This document shows, piece after piece, positions 1 to 9,053 of a stretch of DNA of 64,000 nucleotides. The DNA comes from JASGDN01 sp049840815 (GTDB lineage: Bacteria; Chloroflexota; Chloroflexia; Thermomicrobiales; UBA6265). The notes below the pieces were generated by a model. It ran no database searches. It was given only the letters and a program-made list of their open reading frames with translations, and had not been told where the DNA came from. Position 1 is the first letter of the stretch; each line of letters begins with the position of its first letter. The position numbers and the translations under genes were made by a program. The stretch covers positions 1 through 64,000 of the forward strand of contig JASGJI010000017.1 in NCBI GenBank assembly GCA_049840815.1, read 5' to 3'.

Positions 1-464
1 TTCGGCGGGAGAACGTGTTCCAGCAAGACGATGTGACCATCTGGTGTGCAGACACGGGCCATCTCGCGCAAGGTCTGCGCGGGATCGGGCACGGTGCAGA
101 GCATGAGGCTGGCAGTGACGGTGTCGAAGGCGGCGTCCGAGAAGGGGAGCTGGGTGGCGTCCAGCTCGATGAACGTAGCCGGGAAGGGTGCGTGAACCGC
201 GGTCAGTGCCGCCCACTTGGCGCGGGCCTGCGCGAGCATGCCGGACGAGAGGTCGGTGCCGGTAAAGGCGGTGATGGCGGGGTTTTCGATGGCGAAGGGA
301 AGGGTGGCGCCGGTGCCGGTCCCCAGTTCGAGGACGCGACCCCGGAGGGCCGCCGCGAGGTCGCGGCGCATCTGCTCGCCCATGAGCTTGCGCTCGACGA
401 GGCCCTGCCGCGCGTCCCACTGAGGCGCGATGTCGTCGTAGATGGCTTGCACGCGGTCGGTCAT
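1..464 (-). CDS. class I SAM-dependent methyltransferase (3' end outside window)
   Basis: The reverse strand is open from an ATG at 464 to the window edge, giving about 154 residues of an incomplete protein. It begins MTDRVQAIYDDIAPQWDAR, a typical start for UbiE-like methyltransferases. At about residues 54-61 it has the SAM-binding glycine motif LELGTGTG, and near the cut end it has LLEHV, a common motif of this fold. The substrate cannot be told. No strong ribosome binding site precedes the ATG, but the N-terminal alignment makes this start natural. A plus-strand frame over the same bases is an antisense shadow. Confidence 0.8.
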   Translation of the reverse strand, partial: MTDRVQAIYDDIAPQWDARQGLVERKLMGEQMRRDLAAALRGRVLELGTGTGATLPFAIENPAITAFTGTDLSSGMLAQARAKWAALTAVHAPFPATFIELDATQLPFSDAAFDTVTASLMLCTVPDPAQTLREMARVCTPDGHIVLLEHVLPP

Positions 465-513
465 TGGTGAACTCCGTCGTGTCGTTCCAACCCGGGAACG
501 CCGAATCGGAGCG

Positions 514-969
514 TTATGAGGCGAGGCGCATCGGCTGCCGGTGCGTACTGGCGATGAGCGCCTGCATGAACGGGGTGATTCGAATGCCGCCATCGTGCCC
601 CTGATCGACGGACACGAGGTGCCTGGAGCCATCGGTCAGATAGAGAACCATCGCCAGCGGATCGTCGCTGTCGGCATCCGCCAGGATGGGCGAGTTGGTC
701 GCCGTGGCGAGCCCCGAGAGCAGTTGAGGAAGGTCATCCAGTCGGTCGGCCTCCATCATGAGATCGTAGCGGGCCGGAAAATCGCCACCAACGTTGGGGG
801 TGAGCCTGAGCACGACGACGCGCGCATCACCCGGATAGGATGTCTCTGCATGCTCATCGCGCAGCATGATCTCTTCCGGCTTGAAGCCGAGCGAGGACGC
901 GATGGTTGTGCGAAGCATGGCGGGTTCAGGGGCGTGGCGGAAGAATACGTCGCCGGTGAAGGTCATCAT
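514..969 (-). CDS. hypothetical protein, 151 aa
   Basis: A 151-residue soluble protein without a recognisable domain, signal peptide or membrane segment. It begins MMTFTGDVFFRHAPEPAML and is acidic in the middle. Its ATG overlaps the last four bases of the upstream gene (966-969), so the two are very likely translated together. The segment TSYPGDARVVVLRLTP could be a beta-hairpin. The coupled pair could be a two-subunit or effector/immunity-type unit, but nothing in the sequence proves this. Confidence 0.55.
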   Translation of the reverse strand: MMTFTGDVFFRHAPEPAMLRTTIASSLGFKPEEIMLRDEHAETSYPGDARVVVLRLTPNVGGDFPARYDLMMEADRLDDLPQLLSGLATATNSPILADADSDDPLAMVLYLTDGSRHLVSVDQGHDGGIRITPFMQALIASTHRQPMRLAS

Positions 970-1298
970 GAAGTCTGTGCCGCCTCCCTCATGCGCCAGA
1001 TGCGGCGGACGAGATCCCGATCTTCGTCAGTGAGGATCTCCATGTACGCCAGTTGGCGTTCCGCATCGTCCGTGAGTCCATTGTATCCCGCGACGATCGT
1101 GAGCGCGCGGTACTGGCGCTGATCCAGCGGGATGAATCCGTCTCCTTCGATTGGCCAGAGCGTGCCCAATCCCGTGTCCGCGTGGTAGCCCCAGAGTCTC
1201 CCATGCACCCAGACCCGCGCCGATGCCAGATCGACAAAACCGGATCCCTGATTGATGGCGTCGACATCGGCCTGAATATCGACCCACGGTTCGATCAT
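966..1298 (-). CDS. hypothetical protein, 110 aa
   Basis: The start is taken at the ATG at 1298 (MIEPWVDIQADVDAIN), preceded by a GAGGT about 11 bases upstream. The frame stays open further 5', but the added residues are Arg/Pro-rich and look non-coding. The product is acidic and Trp-containing (VWVHGRLWGYHADTG, LWPIEGDGF), with a helical C-terminus (DEDRDLVRRIWRMREAAQ). No family was recognised. It overlaps the next gene by ATGA, indicating translational coupling with the 151-aa protein downstream. Confidence 0.55.
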   Translation of the reverse strand: MIEPWVDIQADVDAINQGSGFVDLASARVWVHGRLWGYHADTGLGTLWPIEGDGFIPLDQRQYRALTIVAGYNGLTDDAERQLAYMEILTDEDRDLVRRIWRMREAAQTS

Positions 1299-1602
1299 GG
1301 TGTTTCGGGTACCTCGCCGGCCGCGATCGGTGCTCTGGAATCGGGCGATTTCGTGGCGACGCGATGGCGCCCGGACGATGATGGGTGGAACACGCTGCAA
1401 TCCCGGAAAGCCGGATGGGGGCATTGCGGGGGAAGAGTCACTGGTCACAGGTGCCCAATCTGACGATGACGATGGGTTCGCATAATGTCATCCTAGCTGA
1501 TTCCTGATGTCGTCGCGCTACAAATCGGATGGCCCCTGCGTTCACCTGAGCGTATCCTCCCGGAATGCCGGGAACGGAACGTGTGGGAATGGATGTGGGC
1601 CG

Positions 1603-2328
1603 ATGGCGGATGCGACGCTGCGCCTGTCGCAGGACACGCGTACCCAATCGAACGTGAATGGTGGACGTGGACGCGTGAACGATCCGGTGCGAGGACACGA
1701 TCGCGATGCCGCCCACCCGGGAACGCTGGGGGACGAAGCCGCGCATCTCACCGCCGCGCGGCACGATCCCCGTGCCTTCGCGCCGGTCTACGAAGCCTAC
1801 TTCCCGCTGATCCATGCCTATTGCCTGCGCCGGTTGCGCGATCCGGAGGTCGCCGCCGACGCGACCTCCCAGGTCTTCATCAACGCCATCCAGTCGTTGG
1901 GGCGGTTTCGGCCCGATCCGAAGCGACCGGGATCGTCGTTCCGATCCTGGCTGTTCTCCATTGCCCACAACGTGGTGATCGATGTCGTCCGGCGAACCCG
2001 GCCGCATCAGTCACTCGACCGCGCCACGACGACGTGGCAAGACGACGCGCCCGACCTGCACGACCGCCTGGCCGATGCCGACCTGACGCCGGAGGAATGG
2101 GTACTGGCGGCGGAATCCCGCTCGGAACTCGCCGATCTGCTGGAGACCTTGCCCGAACGCCAACGCACGATTGTGGAACTCCGGCTCGCCGGGCTTGCCA
2201 ATGCCGAGATCGCCGAGGTGCTGGGCATCAGCTACCCCGCCGTCCGCTCGGCGCAATACCGGGCCTTCCTCGAACTCCGACGCCTCCTCGATCCGACCCG
2301 CGATAGCCCTTCGGAGCGCCCGTCATGA
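1603..2328 (+). CDS. ECF-type RNA polymerase sigma factor
   Basis: A sigma-70 family protein of about 241 residues with only regions 2 and 4. Region 2 is the segment from AFAPVYEAYFPLIHAYCLRR to FRSWLFSIAHNVVID. Region 4 contains LPERQRTIVELRLAG and the helix-turn-helix ANAEIAEVLGISYPAVRSA. The first 40 residues are variable. The frame is open from 1507, but the ATG at 1603 gives a more usual length; no clear ribosome binding site decides between them. The stop codon overlaps the start of the next gene (ATGA), a single-TM protein that is its probable anti-sigma factor. It would direct RNA polymerase to stress or envelope genes under that partner's control. Confidence 0.85.
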   Translation: MADATLRLSQDTRTQSNVNGGRGRVNDPVRGHDRDAAHPGTLGDEAAHLTAARHDPRAFAPVYEAYFPLIHAYCLRRLRDPEVAADATSQVFINAIQSLGRFRPDPKRPGSSFRSWLFSIAHNVVIDVVRRTRPHQSLDRATTTWQDDAPDLHDRLADADLTPEEWVLAAESRSELADLLETLPERQRTIVELRLAGLANAEIAEVLGISYPAVRSAQYRAFLELRRLLDPTRDSPSERPS

Positions 2329-3587
2329 GCCGTTTCCCCTTCTTCCGACAACCATCCGGATCGCCCCGGCGTTCGACGGCCCGCGCAGCCGACGCATCGC
2401 CCGTGTCGATCGCTTTCGATCGCTGGCTCGATGGCCGCATGCCGGGTCGGTCGACCCCCGGCGCGGCAGGTGAGCCCGCACAGGCCCTGTCCGACGCGGA
2501 CCGCACGGCGTTCGCGTCACTCGCCGACACGTTCCGCCAGATCGATCGCCTGGACGCCAGGACGAGCGGTCAGGCGGACGAGCGGCTGCAAGCTCGCCTC
2601 TGGGAGGACATCATGCAGGCAACCCATGCACTTCCTTCTTCTGGATTCTCTCTGCCGGAGGTTCCGGCTTCATCTGGCGGCGGGAGGCGCGCCGCTATTC
2701 CGCACGCACCATCGCGGACGGGCGGACTTGCCCGGTTCTCGCCGGTGCTGAACGTCGCGATGGCCGCGCTGCTCGTGCTGGTGCTCGGGCTGAGCGCGTG
2801 GACTGTGACGGGAACGCGCTGGGGCGGCTCCGGCGAGGGGCCGGGTGGGACGGAGGCACCGGGATTGGCGTCGCTGGCGGCGCTCGACCCGAACGCGACG
2901 CCTGCATCCGTGACTCAGGGCGTCCTGCCGACGGCGGACGAATGCACCATCCAGCCGCTGACCATCGATCAGGTGATGGAGCGGATCAAGCATGCAGGCC
3001 CACAAATCCAGGCGCAAGGTGGTCTCGCCAGTCCACCGGCCATGGCAATCGCGACTCCTCCGATGCTCACCCACGTCCCGCCTACTCAGGACGACATCGA
3101 TGCGATCGCGGCGGTGCAGCGTGAGTTTGTGGCCTGCACGATCAAGGGCAATCTCTTGCAGATATGGGCCTTTTATGAGCCGACCGGGAGCTTCTGGAAC
3201 AATTTCCTCAACTTCTATCCCCGCTTCGTTGACGAGGCGACAGTGCGGGCCGACATCGAAGCCTATGTGAGTGGCGGGATCGACCGCCGGCTCCCTGGCG
3301 CGGGTTGGGATGGCGTTCAGGCGATGGACGGGACATGGAATCATTCTGGAGTCCCGCTGGTCAATCCTGATCCCGAGGCGTCACTGATCTATATGTCGGT
3401 AATGACGAGCGCCGGGCGGGACGCCGAGATCACCGTGTCGATGCTGTACTACGATCCGGAGAATCCGGATGCCCCACCGCGATACATTCCGATCGACCAG
3501 ATGGGGACGAACTGGGTCTATGTCTGGGACAACGACATCCAGATGTGGATGATCCGTCAGATCGGTGCTGACGTGAACCGCGGCTGA
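2325..3587 (+). CDS. putative membrane anti-sigma factor with large extracytoplasmic domain
   Basis: A 420-residue protein overlapping the sigma gene by four bases. Residues 1-135 are cytoplasmic and Ala/Arg-rich. One hydrophobic segment (about 140-162, VLNVAMAALLVLVLGLSAW) spans the membrane, and residues 165-420 lie outside. The outer part includes DDIDAIAAVQREFVACTIKGN and a tryptophan/tyrosine-rich stretch (IWAFYEPTGSFWNNF) that resembles an NTF2-like fold. Neither a zinc-binding HxxxCxxC anti-sigma motif nor an ASD motif is evident. The anti-sigma role therefore rests on gene coupling and topology, which are typical for ECF pairs. The external domain may sense a signal. Confidence 0.65.
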   Translation: MSRFPFFRQPSGSPRRSTARAADASPVSIAFDRWLDGRMPGRSTPGAAGEPAQALSDADRTAFASLADTFRQIDRLDARTSGQADERLQARLWEDIMQATHALPSSGFSLPEVPASSGGGRRAAIPHAPSRTGGLARFSPVLNVAMAALLVLVLGLSAWTVTGTRWGGSGEGPGGTEAPGLASLAALDPNATPASVTQGVLPTADECTIQPLTIDQVMERIKHAGPQIQAQGGLASPPAMAIATPPMLTHVPPTQDDIDAIAAVQREFVACTIKGNLLQIWAFYEPTGSFWNNFLNFYPRFVDEATVRADIEAYVSGGIDRRLPGAGWDGVQAMDGTWNHSGVPLVNPDPEASLIYMSVMTSAGRDAEITVSMLYYDPENPDAPPRYIPIDQMGTNWVYVWDNDIQMWMIRQIGADVNRG

Positions 3588-3645
3588 TCCCGGATCTGAA
3601 CGTGCTACGCTCCCGGCATCGAAACGCCGATCCGGGAGCGTCGCC

Positions 3646-4590
3646 ATGCCACGTCCGCCGTCCAGATCCACCAGCAACCGCAAGAAGGCATCCGCTCCGT
3701 CCACTCCGAGCGACCTCTGGGGCAGGGCCCCAGCGCAGGAGATTGCCGCTCAGCTCGACCTCCTGCGCTCCGTCGCCGCCGATCCCGTCTCTCTCCGCGC
3801 GACGGCGACCGAGTTCGCCCGGCACTCCGGCAACCTTGAGGTCGTAAAGGCCGCCATCGCGGCGCTTGGCGGGATGGGGGACGCCGGGAACCGCGACATG
3901 TTGCACGAGGTCTTCCACCGGTGCGGCGAGCGGAACGATGCCGGCGGCTTCATCCGCGCGGCGGTCGTCCGCGCCTTGCAGCCGATCGTCTCCGAGGCGG
4001 ACCGTCCATTGCTGATGACCGCGCTGGCGACCTACCAGACGCAGGGCATGTACGAGATTTGCGGCGACCTGCGGACGGCGGCGCTGGTAACGATGAACGA
4101 CCTCGACCCGGACCTGGCCGCCTATTTCGCGGCGACCTTCCTGCAGGACCCCGGCAACGCGATGTCCGGCCAGCCGGGCACGATGGCGATCCGCGTCCTG
4201 GCAGCCCAGCAGAAGCTGGAACTGCTCTACGCGCTGGCGAGCTGGGGGCAGGGATTGCCGGAACTTCTCGGCGAGGCGTTGCGAAACCTCATCGAACTGC
4301 CGCCCCCGCTGATCGACCGGTTGGTCGAACGGTATCGCGGCCACGAGGACGAGCAGGTGGTGCTCGGCTTCTTCGACCTGCTGCTGGGACATCCGGAGCG
4401 GGCGCGCTGGCATGGAGAGGTCATCACATTCCTCGAAACGACCGACATGATGGACATTTACGGCATCATCGTCATGCAGATCGTGGCGAGCCGGGATGAC
4501 GACCTGATCGATGCCCTGCGACGGCAGGAGCGGATCGAACCCTCGCGGAGGAAGGCGGAGCTGCTGCAACTGGCCTTGCAGAACGCCTGA
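3646..4590 (+). CDS. helical-repeat (HEAT-like) protein, unknown role
   Basis: A 314-residue soluble, almost all-helical protein. After a basic, low-complexity N-terminus (residues 1-25) it has successive helix pairs such as NLEVVKAAIAALGGMGDAGN and FIRAAVVRALQPIVSEADR, with the spacing of HEAT/Armadillo repeats. The second half is also helical (LLYALASWGQGLPELLGEAL, VVLGFFDLLLGHPERARW). No catalytic motif is visible. It follows the sigma/anti-sigma pair by 58 bases on the same strand and could be co-transcribed. A scaffolding role would be typical of the fold but is not shown here. Confidence 0.6.
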   Translation: MPRPPSRSTSNRKKASAPSTPSDLWGRAPAQEIAAQLDLLRSVAADPVSLRATATEFARHSGNLEVVKAAIAALGGMGDAGNRDMLHEVFHRCGERNDAGGFIRAAVVRALQPIVSEADRPLLMTALATYQTQGMYEICGDLRTAALVTMNDLDPDLAAYFAATFLQDPGNAMSGQPGTMAIRVLAAQQKLELLYALASWGQGLPELLGEALRNLIELPPPLIDRLVERYRGHEDEQVVLGFFDLLLGHPERARWHGEVITFLETTDMMDIYGIIVMQIVASRDDDLIDALRRQERIEPSRRKAELLQLALQNA

Positions 4591-4635
4591 CCGGCCGTCA
4601 TCGCGAGCCCGACGGGATACGGACCTACGGTCCGT

Positions 4636-4661
4636 GGGTCAGACGAGCTGACCCGCTACGG
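4636..4661. repeat. intergenic palindromic repeat, copy 1
   Basis: A GGGTCAG arm (4636-4642) and a CTGACCC arm (4648-4654) are separated by the loop ACGAG and followed by GCTACGG. The same core, with one arm base changed, occurs at 22144-22169. The copy lies in the 288-base non-coding gap between the helical-repeat gene and the MFS gene. Apart from AT-rich sequence before 4879, nothing else was seen in that gap. Confidence 0.5.
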
Positions 4662-4878
4662 TGGGGAGCATCGCGAATCCCACCAGTGGCGCCTGGCAGA
4701 AGCGAGCGTCGCTGCGCTGACTTCTCACTCCTCACTTCTCTCACCTCTCCCCTCGCGCCTCGTTGGCGCCGTATTGCGGGACGTACCGCGCTATCGTATC
4801 CTGTGATCCTGCCAGACAAGGCAACCGGACATGCTGCCCTTCCCGGTCCGTTAGCGGGCGCTGAGAAGCGAGATTTCC

Positions 4879-6252
4879 ATGGTCCAGCGTGCCCGCAATG
4901 CGGCTTCGTCGAAGCCGTCTTCACCCTCCCTGTCCCCCACACCACCCACCAATGACGCCATCGCATCCTCGTCTGCCACGTCGACCGGGCGCCGGGCCGG
5001 GTTCGCCGAACTCCTGCAGGAGCCGAACCTGCGACGGCTGTGGGTGTCGCAACTCTGCTCCAGCGCGGGCGAATCCCTCTCCCAGATCGCGATGCCACTC
5101 TTCGTGTTCAGCCTCACCGGCTCGGCCCGAATGGTCGGCTTCATGGCGCTGGTGCTGATCCTGCCGCGCGTCCTGCTTTCCCCCATCACTGGCCTGCTGG
5201 CCGACCGGCTGGACCGGCGCAACCTGATGATGACCGCCGACGCTGCGCGGCTGATCCTTGTGCTGCTCGTGCCGTTCTCGACCGCGATCTGGCAGCTGTC
5301 GATCCTCGCGGTCCTGCTCGCGGTGGGGAATGCCGTCGGCAGGCCGGCCGAACTCGCCGCCGTGCCCTCGGTCGCCGGCAAGGAGCGGCTGGTCGCGGCG
5401 CTCTCGCTGGTGCAGGTCTCCAATGGCGTGATCCGGATCGCGATTCCGGCGGCTGGTGCGGGGATCGTCGCGGCGCTGGGGCCGGGACCGGTCTTCTGGG
5501 TGCAGGCGCTCTGCTTCATCGGATCGCTGCTGGCGCTGCGCAAGCTCGTCATCCCGCGCCTCTCGGCGGTGGATGTGGATCGCCCGTTCGGGACAGAGGG
5601 TGTGGTGCAGGCGGCGAAGGCGGAGATGTGGGCGGGCATTCGCGCGGTACGGCAGGTGCCGATCGTGCGCGGGGTCACGACGTCCGAATCGCTGTTCCAG
5701 ATCGCGGCGGCGGCGATGACGGTGGCCGGGGTGATCTACACGCAGGAGACGCTGCACCTCGGCGACCGCGCGGACTCGGCATTCGCATTGATGACGACCT
5801 TCATGGCGACGGGCGCGGTGACGGGTGCATTGCTGGCGCACCGGGTGGAGGCGAGGATCGGACGACCGTTGATGCTGGCGCTCGGCTACCTGGGGCCGTT
5901 CTTCCTGGTGTCGGCGGCGTTCAGCCCGGCCATGCCGGTGATCTACGCGGCGTGGTTCTGCTTCGGTATCCTCGACGCGATGGCGGTTATCTCCTTCCAA
6001 GCGTACCTGGCAGAGGCCGTGCCGGAGGAAGAACGGGGGCGCGTCTACGCAGCGTGGGGCGCAATCGTGTCGCTGGCGGCGGCGCTGGCGTTCTACGGGA
6101 TGGGCCTGCTGGTGCCGGTGGTGGGCGCCCCGGCAGCCTTCGCGATGGCGGGCCTGACGGTTGGCATCGGCGGCCCGCTCTCGCTCTGGCTCACCGGCGC
6201 TATCCGCTCAGTCCGCCAGGCCAGCGCGGTGCCTGTATCGTCTTCGCACTGA
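4879..6252 (+). CDS. MFS transporter (EntS-like exporter family)
   Basis: A 457-residue protein with about 12 hydrophobic segments. The first 45 residues are polar and low complexity (SSKPSSPSLSPTPPTND). The membrane domain opens with a segment close to the MFS_3/enterobactin-exporter family: LWVSQLCSSAGESLSQIAMPLFVF, then the MFS signature LADRLDRRNLMMTADAARL after TM2. A second half with the same layout follows (from about residue 265). It probably exports a small molecule by proton antiport. The substrate is unknown and no biosynthetic gene lies beside it. Confidence 0.85.
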   Translation: MVQRARNAASSKPSSPSLSPTPPTNDAIASSSATSTGRRAGFAELLQEPNLRRLWVSQLCSSAGESLSQIAMPLFVFSLTGSARMVGFMALVLILPRVLLSPITGLLADRLDRRNLMMTADAARLILVLLVPFSTAIWQLSILAVLLAVGNAVGRPAELAAVPSVAGKERLVAALSLVQVSNGVIRIAIPAAGAGIVAALGPGPVFWVQALCFIGSLLALRKLVIPRLSAVDVDRPFGTEGVVQAAKAEMWAGIRAVRQVPIVRGVTTSESLFQIAAAAMTVAGVIYTQETLHLGDRADSAFALMTTFMATGAVTGALLAHRVEARIGRPLMLALGYLGPFFLVSAAFSPAMPVIYAAWFCFGILDAMAVISFQAYLAEAVPEEERGRVYAAWGAIVSLAAALAFYGMGLLVPVVGAPAAFAMAGLTVGIGGPLSLWLTGAIRSVRQASAVPVSSSH

Positions 6253-6274
6253 TCGGCAGGAAATGGAGACAGAC

Positions 6275-6754
6275 ATGGCCAGTGAGCGCGTGTGGGTGCG
6301 AGGTGAGTTGCCATTCCTGCGGTCCGGGCCGATGTGGCGCATCCATGAAGATGCCCTGCCAGAACTCGACGCAATGCTGGCGCGCCACGGATATGTCCGG
6401 ATCGAGCTGGATGGGCGGCGGATGACCTCCCGCAAAGCCGCGCACGCCGTGTTCGCGGAGGCATTCGGATTCCCGGATTGGTATGGTGGCAACTGGGACG
6501 CCTTCCATGATTGCTTCTACGGATTTGCGTCGGACCATGCGGACGAGCGGGTCGCCGTGATCTGGCGACACCTCGACGCCGCGGCGGCGGCTGCCCCGGC
6601 GACACTCGCCGAGGTCGGATGGGCGTTGCTCGAATGTGCGACCGGGCATTGGCCGACGCCCGGTCCCACGCAGTCAACGACGATGCAATTCGACCTCTTC
6701 GCGATCGGCACCGGCGACGACTTCGACCGCCCGGAGCCGGTGATCTCGGGATGA
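6275..6754 (+). CDS. barstar-like ribonuclease inhibitor
   Basis: A 159-residue protein starting at the ATG at 6275 with GGAGA about six bases upstream. The central part matches the barstar family: YVRIELDGRRMTSRKAAHAVFAEAFGFPDWYGGNWDAFHDCF, including the conserved FPxWYGxNWDAFxD signature. Family members bind and block barnase-type RNases. No barnase-like gene is seen nearby, so it is either an orphan immunity protein or part of a family with another cellular role. It lies 23 bases after the MFS gene and may share its transcript. Confidence 0.85.
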   Translation: MASERVWVRGELPFLRSGPMWRIHEDALPELDAMLARHGYVRIELDGRRMTSRKAAHAVFAEAFGFPDWYGGNWDAFHDCFYGFASDHADERVAVIWRHLDAAAAAAPATLAEVGWALLECATGHWPTPGPTQSTTMQFDLFAIGTGDDFDRPEPVISG

Positions 6755-6782
6755 TGGTCAGCACGAGATCGACGCGCCCACA

Positions 6783-8921
6783 TCATTCGATCCGGAACTC
6801 GTGGGGCGGCTCCACGTACAGCAGGTGGCGGACGAGATAGTCCCACGTCCGGCGTTCCACGTAGGGCAGGAATCGGGTGTACATATGATCGTCGCCGGGG
6901 AGGATCAGCATGTCCACGTCCCGATTGGCCAGGATCATCCGTTCCGCCACGCGGAGGGAATGCGCCATCGGCACGCCACGATCCAGTTCTCCCTGGATCA
7001 GCAGGAGTTTTCCGGTGATGGCTCCCGCCGATTCCACCGCTGAGGCGCGGGCGTAGGACTCGGCATCCGGCGGGCCGTCGTACGCTTCCATGATCATCGC
7101 CATCACCATGCGGCCGTCATGACGGCCGGACTGCGCGACGCCGACCTGGTAGAAATCCGGCGCGATCTCCATCGCGCGGACGACGGCGAACCCGCCCGCC
7201 GAATGCCCGACCGTGCCCACGCGGGTGAGGTCGAGCCAGGGGCGTGTCTGTGCCAATTCCCGCAACGCCGAGACGTGGTCCTCGATTCCACCGGCACAGC
7301 CGACGTTGCGCCAGGAGTAGTGGTGGAAGGCGCGGCTGCGGCCCGGTGTACCCCGGCCATCCATCGCGACGGCGACCATCCCCAACGCTGCGAGCGGTTC
7401 CGCGTCATCGGCGACGAAGAACGGCTGCGCGCGGTGAACCTGCGGGCCGGGGTAGAGATGATCGACGACGGGATAGGTCTTTGTCGGGTCGAAGTCCGGC
7501 GGCAGGAAGAGTGTGCCCCAGACCTGTGTTTCGCCGTCGGCGGCGGTGGCGTGGAAGCGTTGGGGGCGTTGCCAGCCGGTCGCTTCGAGCCGGGCGAGGT
7601 CGGCGGTCTCCAGCGCGACCATGACGTCGCCATTCCAGTCGCGGAACGTGACGACCGGAGGCGTGTCGACCGTCGAGGCCCAGTCGAGATAGCCGAGCGC
7701 GGCGGCTTCCGGGGAAGGCGGGACGAGGGCGCGGTGGTCGAGCCCGTCATCGGTCAACGGGACGAAGTTTCCACCGTCGATATCGACGGTGCAGATCGTC
7801 TGTCGGTACGGGTCGTCGGCGACGAGACCCGATACGGCGATCCAGAGGCGGCGCGTATCGGAATCGACGCGCAGAATCTCCTCGACCCCGCCTTCGCCCG
7901 TGGTGAGCTGCCGGATGAGGTCGCCGGTTCGGGCATCATAGCGATAGAGCTGGCCCCAGCCGTCGCGCAGGGAGTACCAGACGATCTCCTGCGCCGTGCC
8001 CGTTTCATCGCTGATGATGGCGACATTCGGCTTCTGGTGAAACTGCTGGGACGGACGGACGCGGCGCGCGTCCTCCTCGCGCAGGAGTTCAGTCGCCGCA
8101 CCGGTCTCCGGATCGATCGCGTAGAGGACGAGCGTCAGCCAGTCGCGCGAGGAATGCAGGCAGAAGGCCGTGCGGGATGAGGCGTCCCACCAGAGGTCGT
8201 GGCGTACCAGCGGCGAGGAATGGGTCGAGACGAGCGGCGGGATATCCGCCTTCCGGATCGAGCAGTCGGCCGTATCGACGATGTACAGCTCGGCGAGGCG
8301 TACGTGTTCGTCGCCGGGATAGGCATCGATGTATGTCTCCGCTCGGGGGAAGCCGCCATTGGCTGGCGACGATTCCAGCAACGGAACGCGGCGGGCGCCG
8401 CGCACGTCGGTCCGCTGCGTGAGGGCGAAGCGTCCGTCCGGGGACCAGTTCACGATCGTCGGACGGGTGTCGGCACTGCCAGTATTGCCCGTTCCGTTCT
8501 GGGCATCGGTGCCATAGGGCTGCTCGTCGGTGCCATCGATGGTGAGACGGATGTCGTCCCCGGTAGTGAGGTCGCGCAGCCAGAGGTCATTGTCACGCGG
8601 GACGAGCTCGAAGGCGCCGGTCGGGGAGAGTGGACGGCGCGGGGCAGGCGGCGTCCAGACCGGAAGTGGGGCCGCCTCCGACGCCGCAACCTCGGTGCGG
8701 GACCGGGCATGTGGATCGACGAGGACGGAACGCGCTTCTCCGTTCTCGGTGGTGCGGTAGGTGAAGCGGCCATCGGTGAGCCAGGCGATGGCTCGAGGCA
8801 GCACCTGGCGATCGATCAGCATGTCCCGCCGTTGGGGCCGGAGGGCCGCGGCACGTTCGTAGACGATGCGATCCAGCCGCTCGCTCTTGTCCTGCCCGAT
8901 CGTTCCAGATTCCGCTACCAC
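6783..8921 (-). CDS. S9 (DPP-IV/prolyl oligopeptidase family) serine peptidase
   Basis: About 712 residues, with an N-terminal beta-propeller (DPPIV_N) and a C-terminal alpha/beta-hydrolase. The propeller has repeated strands such as DLWLRDLTTGDDIRLT and EIVWYSLRDGWGQLYRYD. The catalytic triad is visible: Ser in GHSAGG (about residue 573), Asp in GELDRGV and His in DDHMYTRF near the end. There is no signal peptide, so it is probably cytoplasmic and cleaves dipeptides or short peptides, possibly after proline. The start is the GTG at 8921 with AGGGGG just upstream; the frame is open much further 5', but that part overlaps the divergent enolase gene. Confidence 0.85.
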   Translation of the reverse strand: MVAESGTIGQDKSERLDRIVYERAAALRPQRRDMLIDRQVLPRAIAWLTDGRFTYRTTENGEARSVLVDPHARSRTEVAASEAAPLPVWTPPAPRRPLSPTGAFELVPRDNDLWLRDLTTGDDIRLTIDGTDEQPYGTDAQNGTGNTGSADTRPTIVNWSPDGRFALTQRTDVRGARRVPLLESSPANGGFPRAETYIDAYPGDEHVRLAELYIVDTADCSIRKADIPPLVSTHSSPLVRHDLWWDASSRTAFCLHSSRDWLTLVLYAIDPETGAATELLREEDARRVRPSQQFHQKPNVAIISDETGTAQEIVWYSLRDGWGQLYRYDARTGDLIRQLTTGEGGVEEILRVDSDTRRLWIAVSGLVADDPYRQTICTVDIDGGNFVPLTDDGLDHRALVPPSPEAAALGYLDWASTVDTPPVVTFRDWNGDVMVALETADLARLEATGWQRPQRFHATAADGETQVWGTLFLPPDFDPTKTYPVVDHLYPGPQVHRAQPFFVADDAEPLAALGMVAVAMDGRGTPGRSRAFHHYSWRNVGCAGGIEDHVSALRELAQTRPWLDLTRVGTVGHSAGGFAVVRAMEIAPDFYQVGVAQSGRHDGRMVMAMIMEAYDGPPDAESYARASAVESAGAITGKLLLIQGELDRGVPMAHSLRVAERMILANRDVDMLILPGDDHMYTRFLPYVERRTWDYLVRHLLYVEPPHEFRIE

Positions 8922-9053
8922 TGTGGCCCCCTGGTTGATACCCGATTGATATAGTCGGATAAATATAGCAGACACGGTGGGGCAGGGATCGACGTGTTTC
9001 GGGATGTGCGGGAAGATGGGGCACACAACCCATTTCCGACCAGGAGCCAGTGC

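Noticed and set aside
15..470. Plus-strand frame at the window start
   Set aside because: The reverse strand encodes a methyltransferase with a clear SAM motif over the same bases.
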